From Variovorax paradoxus (GTDB lineage Bacteria > Pseudomonadota > Gammaproteobacteria > Burkholderiales > Burkholderiaceae_C): 64,000 nt of DNA. Where the stretch lies: assembly GCA_016806145.1 (NCBI GenBank), contig CP063166.1, positions 3,782,001 to 3,846,000 of the forward strand, written 5' to 3'. Under the pieces are notes generated by a model. The model worked only from the letters and a program-made list of their open reading frames with translations, ran no database searches and was not told the DNA's origin. Below are positions 63,618 to 64,000 of this stretch, piece after piece. Both the position numbers and the translations under genes were made by a program. Each line of letters opens with the position of its first letter. Position 1 is the first letter of the stretch.

Positions 63618-64000
63618 TCAGAAGACTCCGTACGATGCGAGTTCATCCATGAGGCCGCCGCCTCCGAAACCCGAGCCGAGAGTGGACAACCCGCTGCCAC
63701 CTCCGCCGCTTCGACCTCCGGCCCATAGGCCGAGTCCGCTCGAGATGGCGCCGAGGCCGCTCGCTGTCGCACGGCCTTGCGCGATCGCACTGCCCGCGCG
63801 CGACGCGCCGATCTGGGCCAGTTGGGACGAAATCGCGTTCGTCGCAGCCTGGCCAGCGTTGCCCGACTGAACAGCTGCGTTCTGGCCGATGTTCACCAGG
63901 CCGCCCAATTGCTGGAAGCGGTTGTTGATCTCGGCTGACAGCATCGCCGGGCTGAACTGAGCCAATGCCGCCTGGGTGTTGCCACCGCGCAGCCCACCCG
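63618..64000 (-). CDS. Phage virion protein, partial (5' end beyond window)
   Basis: The frame is open to the right edge, so the start lies outside. The visible ~127 residues are Gln/Ala-rich with NNRFQQLGGLVNIGQNAAVQ, followed by a Gly-rich tail (SGGGGSGLSTLGSGFGGGG). Same direction as and two bases before the ejection-protein gene, so probably another ejection or internal head protein. Confidence 0.65.
   Translation of the reverse strand, partial: GGLRGGNTQAALAQFSPAMLSAEINNRFQQLGGLVNIGQNAAVQSGNAGQAATNAISSQLAQIGASRAGSAIAQGRATASGLGAISSGLGLWAGGRSGGGGSGLSTLGSGFGGGGLMDELASYGVF

Overview
The window looks like the chromosome of a beta-proteobacterium of the family Comamonadaceae, most likely Variovorax or a close relative. 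This is an inference from very high GC, the tig-clpP-clpX order with a tRNA-Leu upstream, the hpnCDE squalene genes, Bug/Tct transporters and many ATGA-coupled operons. From about 56 kb to the right edge the sequence is a prophage.

Layout. 0-2.7 kb: protein quality control on the minus strand (tRNA-Leu(UAG), trigger factor, ClpP, start of ClpX). 2.8-7.3 kb: a two-gene RND efflux operon behind a clear promoter flanked by two operator-like repeats. 7.3-9.3 kb: Kup potassium uptake. 9.3-12.6 kb: hpnC-hpnD-hpnE (squalene from farnesyl diphosphate) plus a small coupled gene. 12.6-16.3 kb: LysE exporter, NIPSNAP-like protein, HAD phosphatase, ferrochelatase, a broken redoxin gene and a DUF1993 protein. 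16.4-23.7 kb (minus strand): a branched-chain-type ABC importer (binding protein, LivG, LivF, LivH, LivM) carrying a secreted PHB depolymerase gene between the binding protein and the ATPases, and ending in a translationally coupled alpha/beta hydrolase. 23.8-27.2 kb: an HNH protein, a periplasmic protein, a DUF4272-like protein and a PAS/sigma-54 enhancer-binding regulator. A near-consensus sigma-54 promoter lies in front of the binding-protein gene.

27.4-34.1 kb: a second efflux operon, with a TetR/CecR-type regulator that runs in frame without a stop into the outer-membrane factor gene, then adaptor and HAE1 pump. 34.3-38.4 kb: Fur-box-preceded fecI-fecR-TonB receptor iron uptake set. 38.5-44 kb: tctCBA tricarboxylate-type transporter with divergent tctDE two-component system. 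44-48.3 kb: Hsp15-like protein, PPK2 polyphosphate kinase, small secreted protein, lipoprotein, ABC exporter. 48.4-54.5 kb: LacI regulator, SDR and carboxymuconolactone-decarboxylase-like protein; a double-domain TetR regulator divergent from an ACAD11-like acyl-CoA dehydrogenase and an SDR.

54.5-56.1 kb holds small orphan genes and two gene-free stretches. From 56.1 kb rightwards lies the late end of a prophage, read right to left: virion/ejection proteins (one cut by the window edge), a lytic-transglycosylase virion protein, a P22-like head-binding tail protein, two membrane proteins (holin type), lysozyme, a 25-residue zinc-knuckle protein, Rz and nested Rz1. No integrase, att site or CRISPR array could be identified.

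The most interesting signals are the PHB-depolymerase/ABC-importer/hydrolase locus with its sigma-54 promoter and paired palindromes, the uninterrupted TetR-OMF reading frame, and the overlapping zinc-knuckle mini-gene in the lysis cassette.
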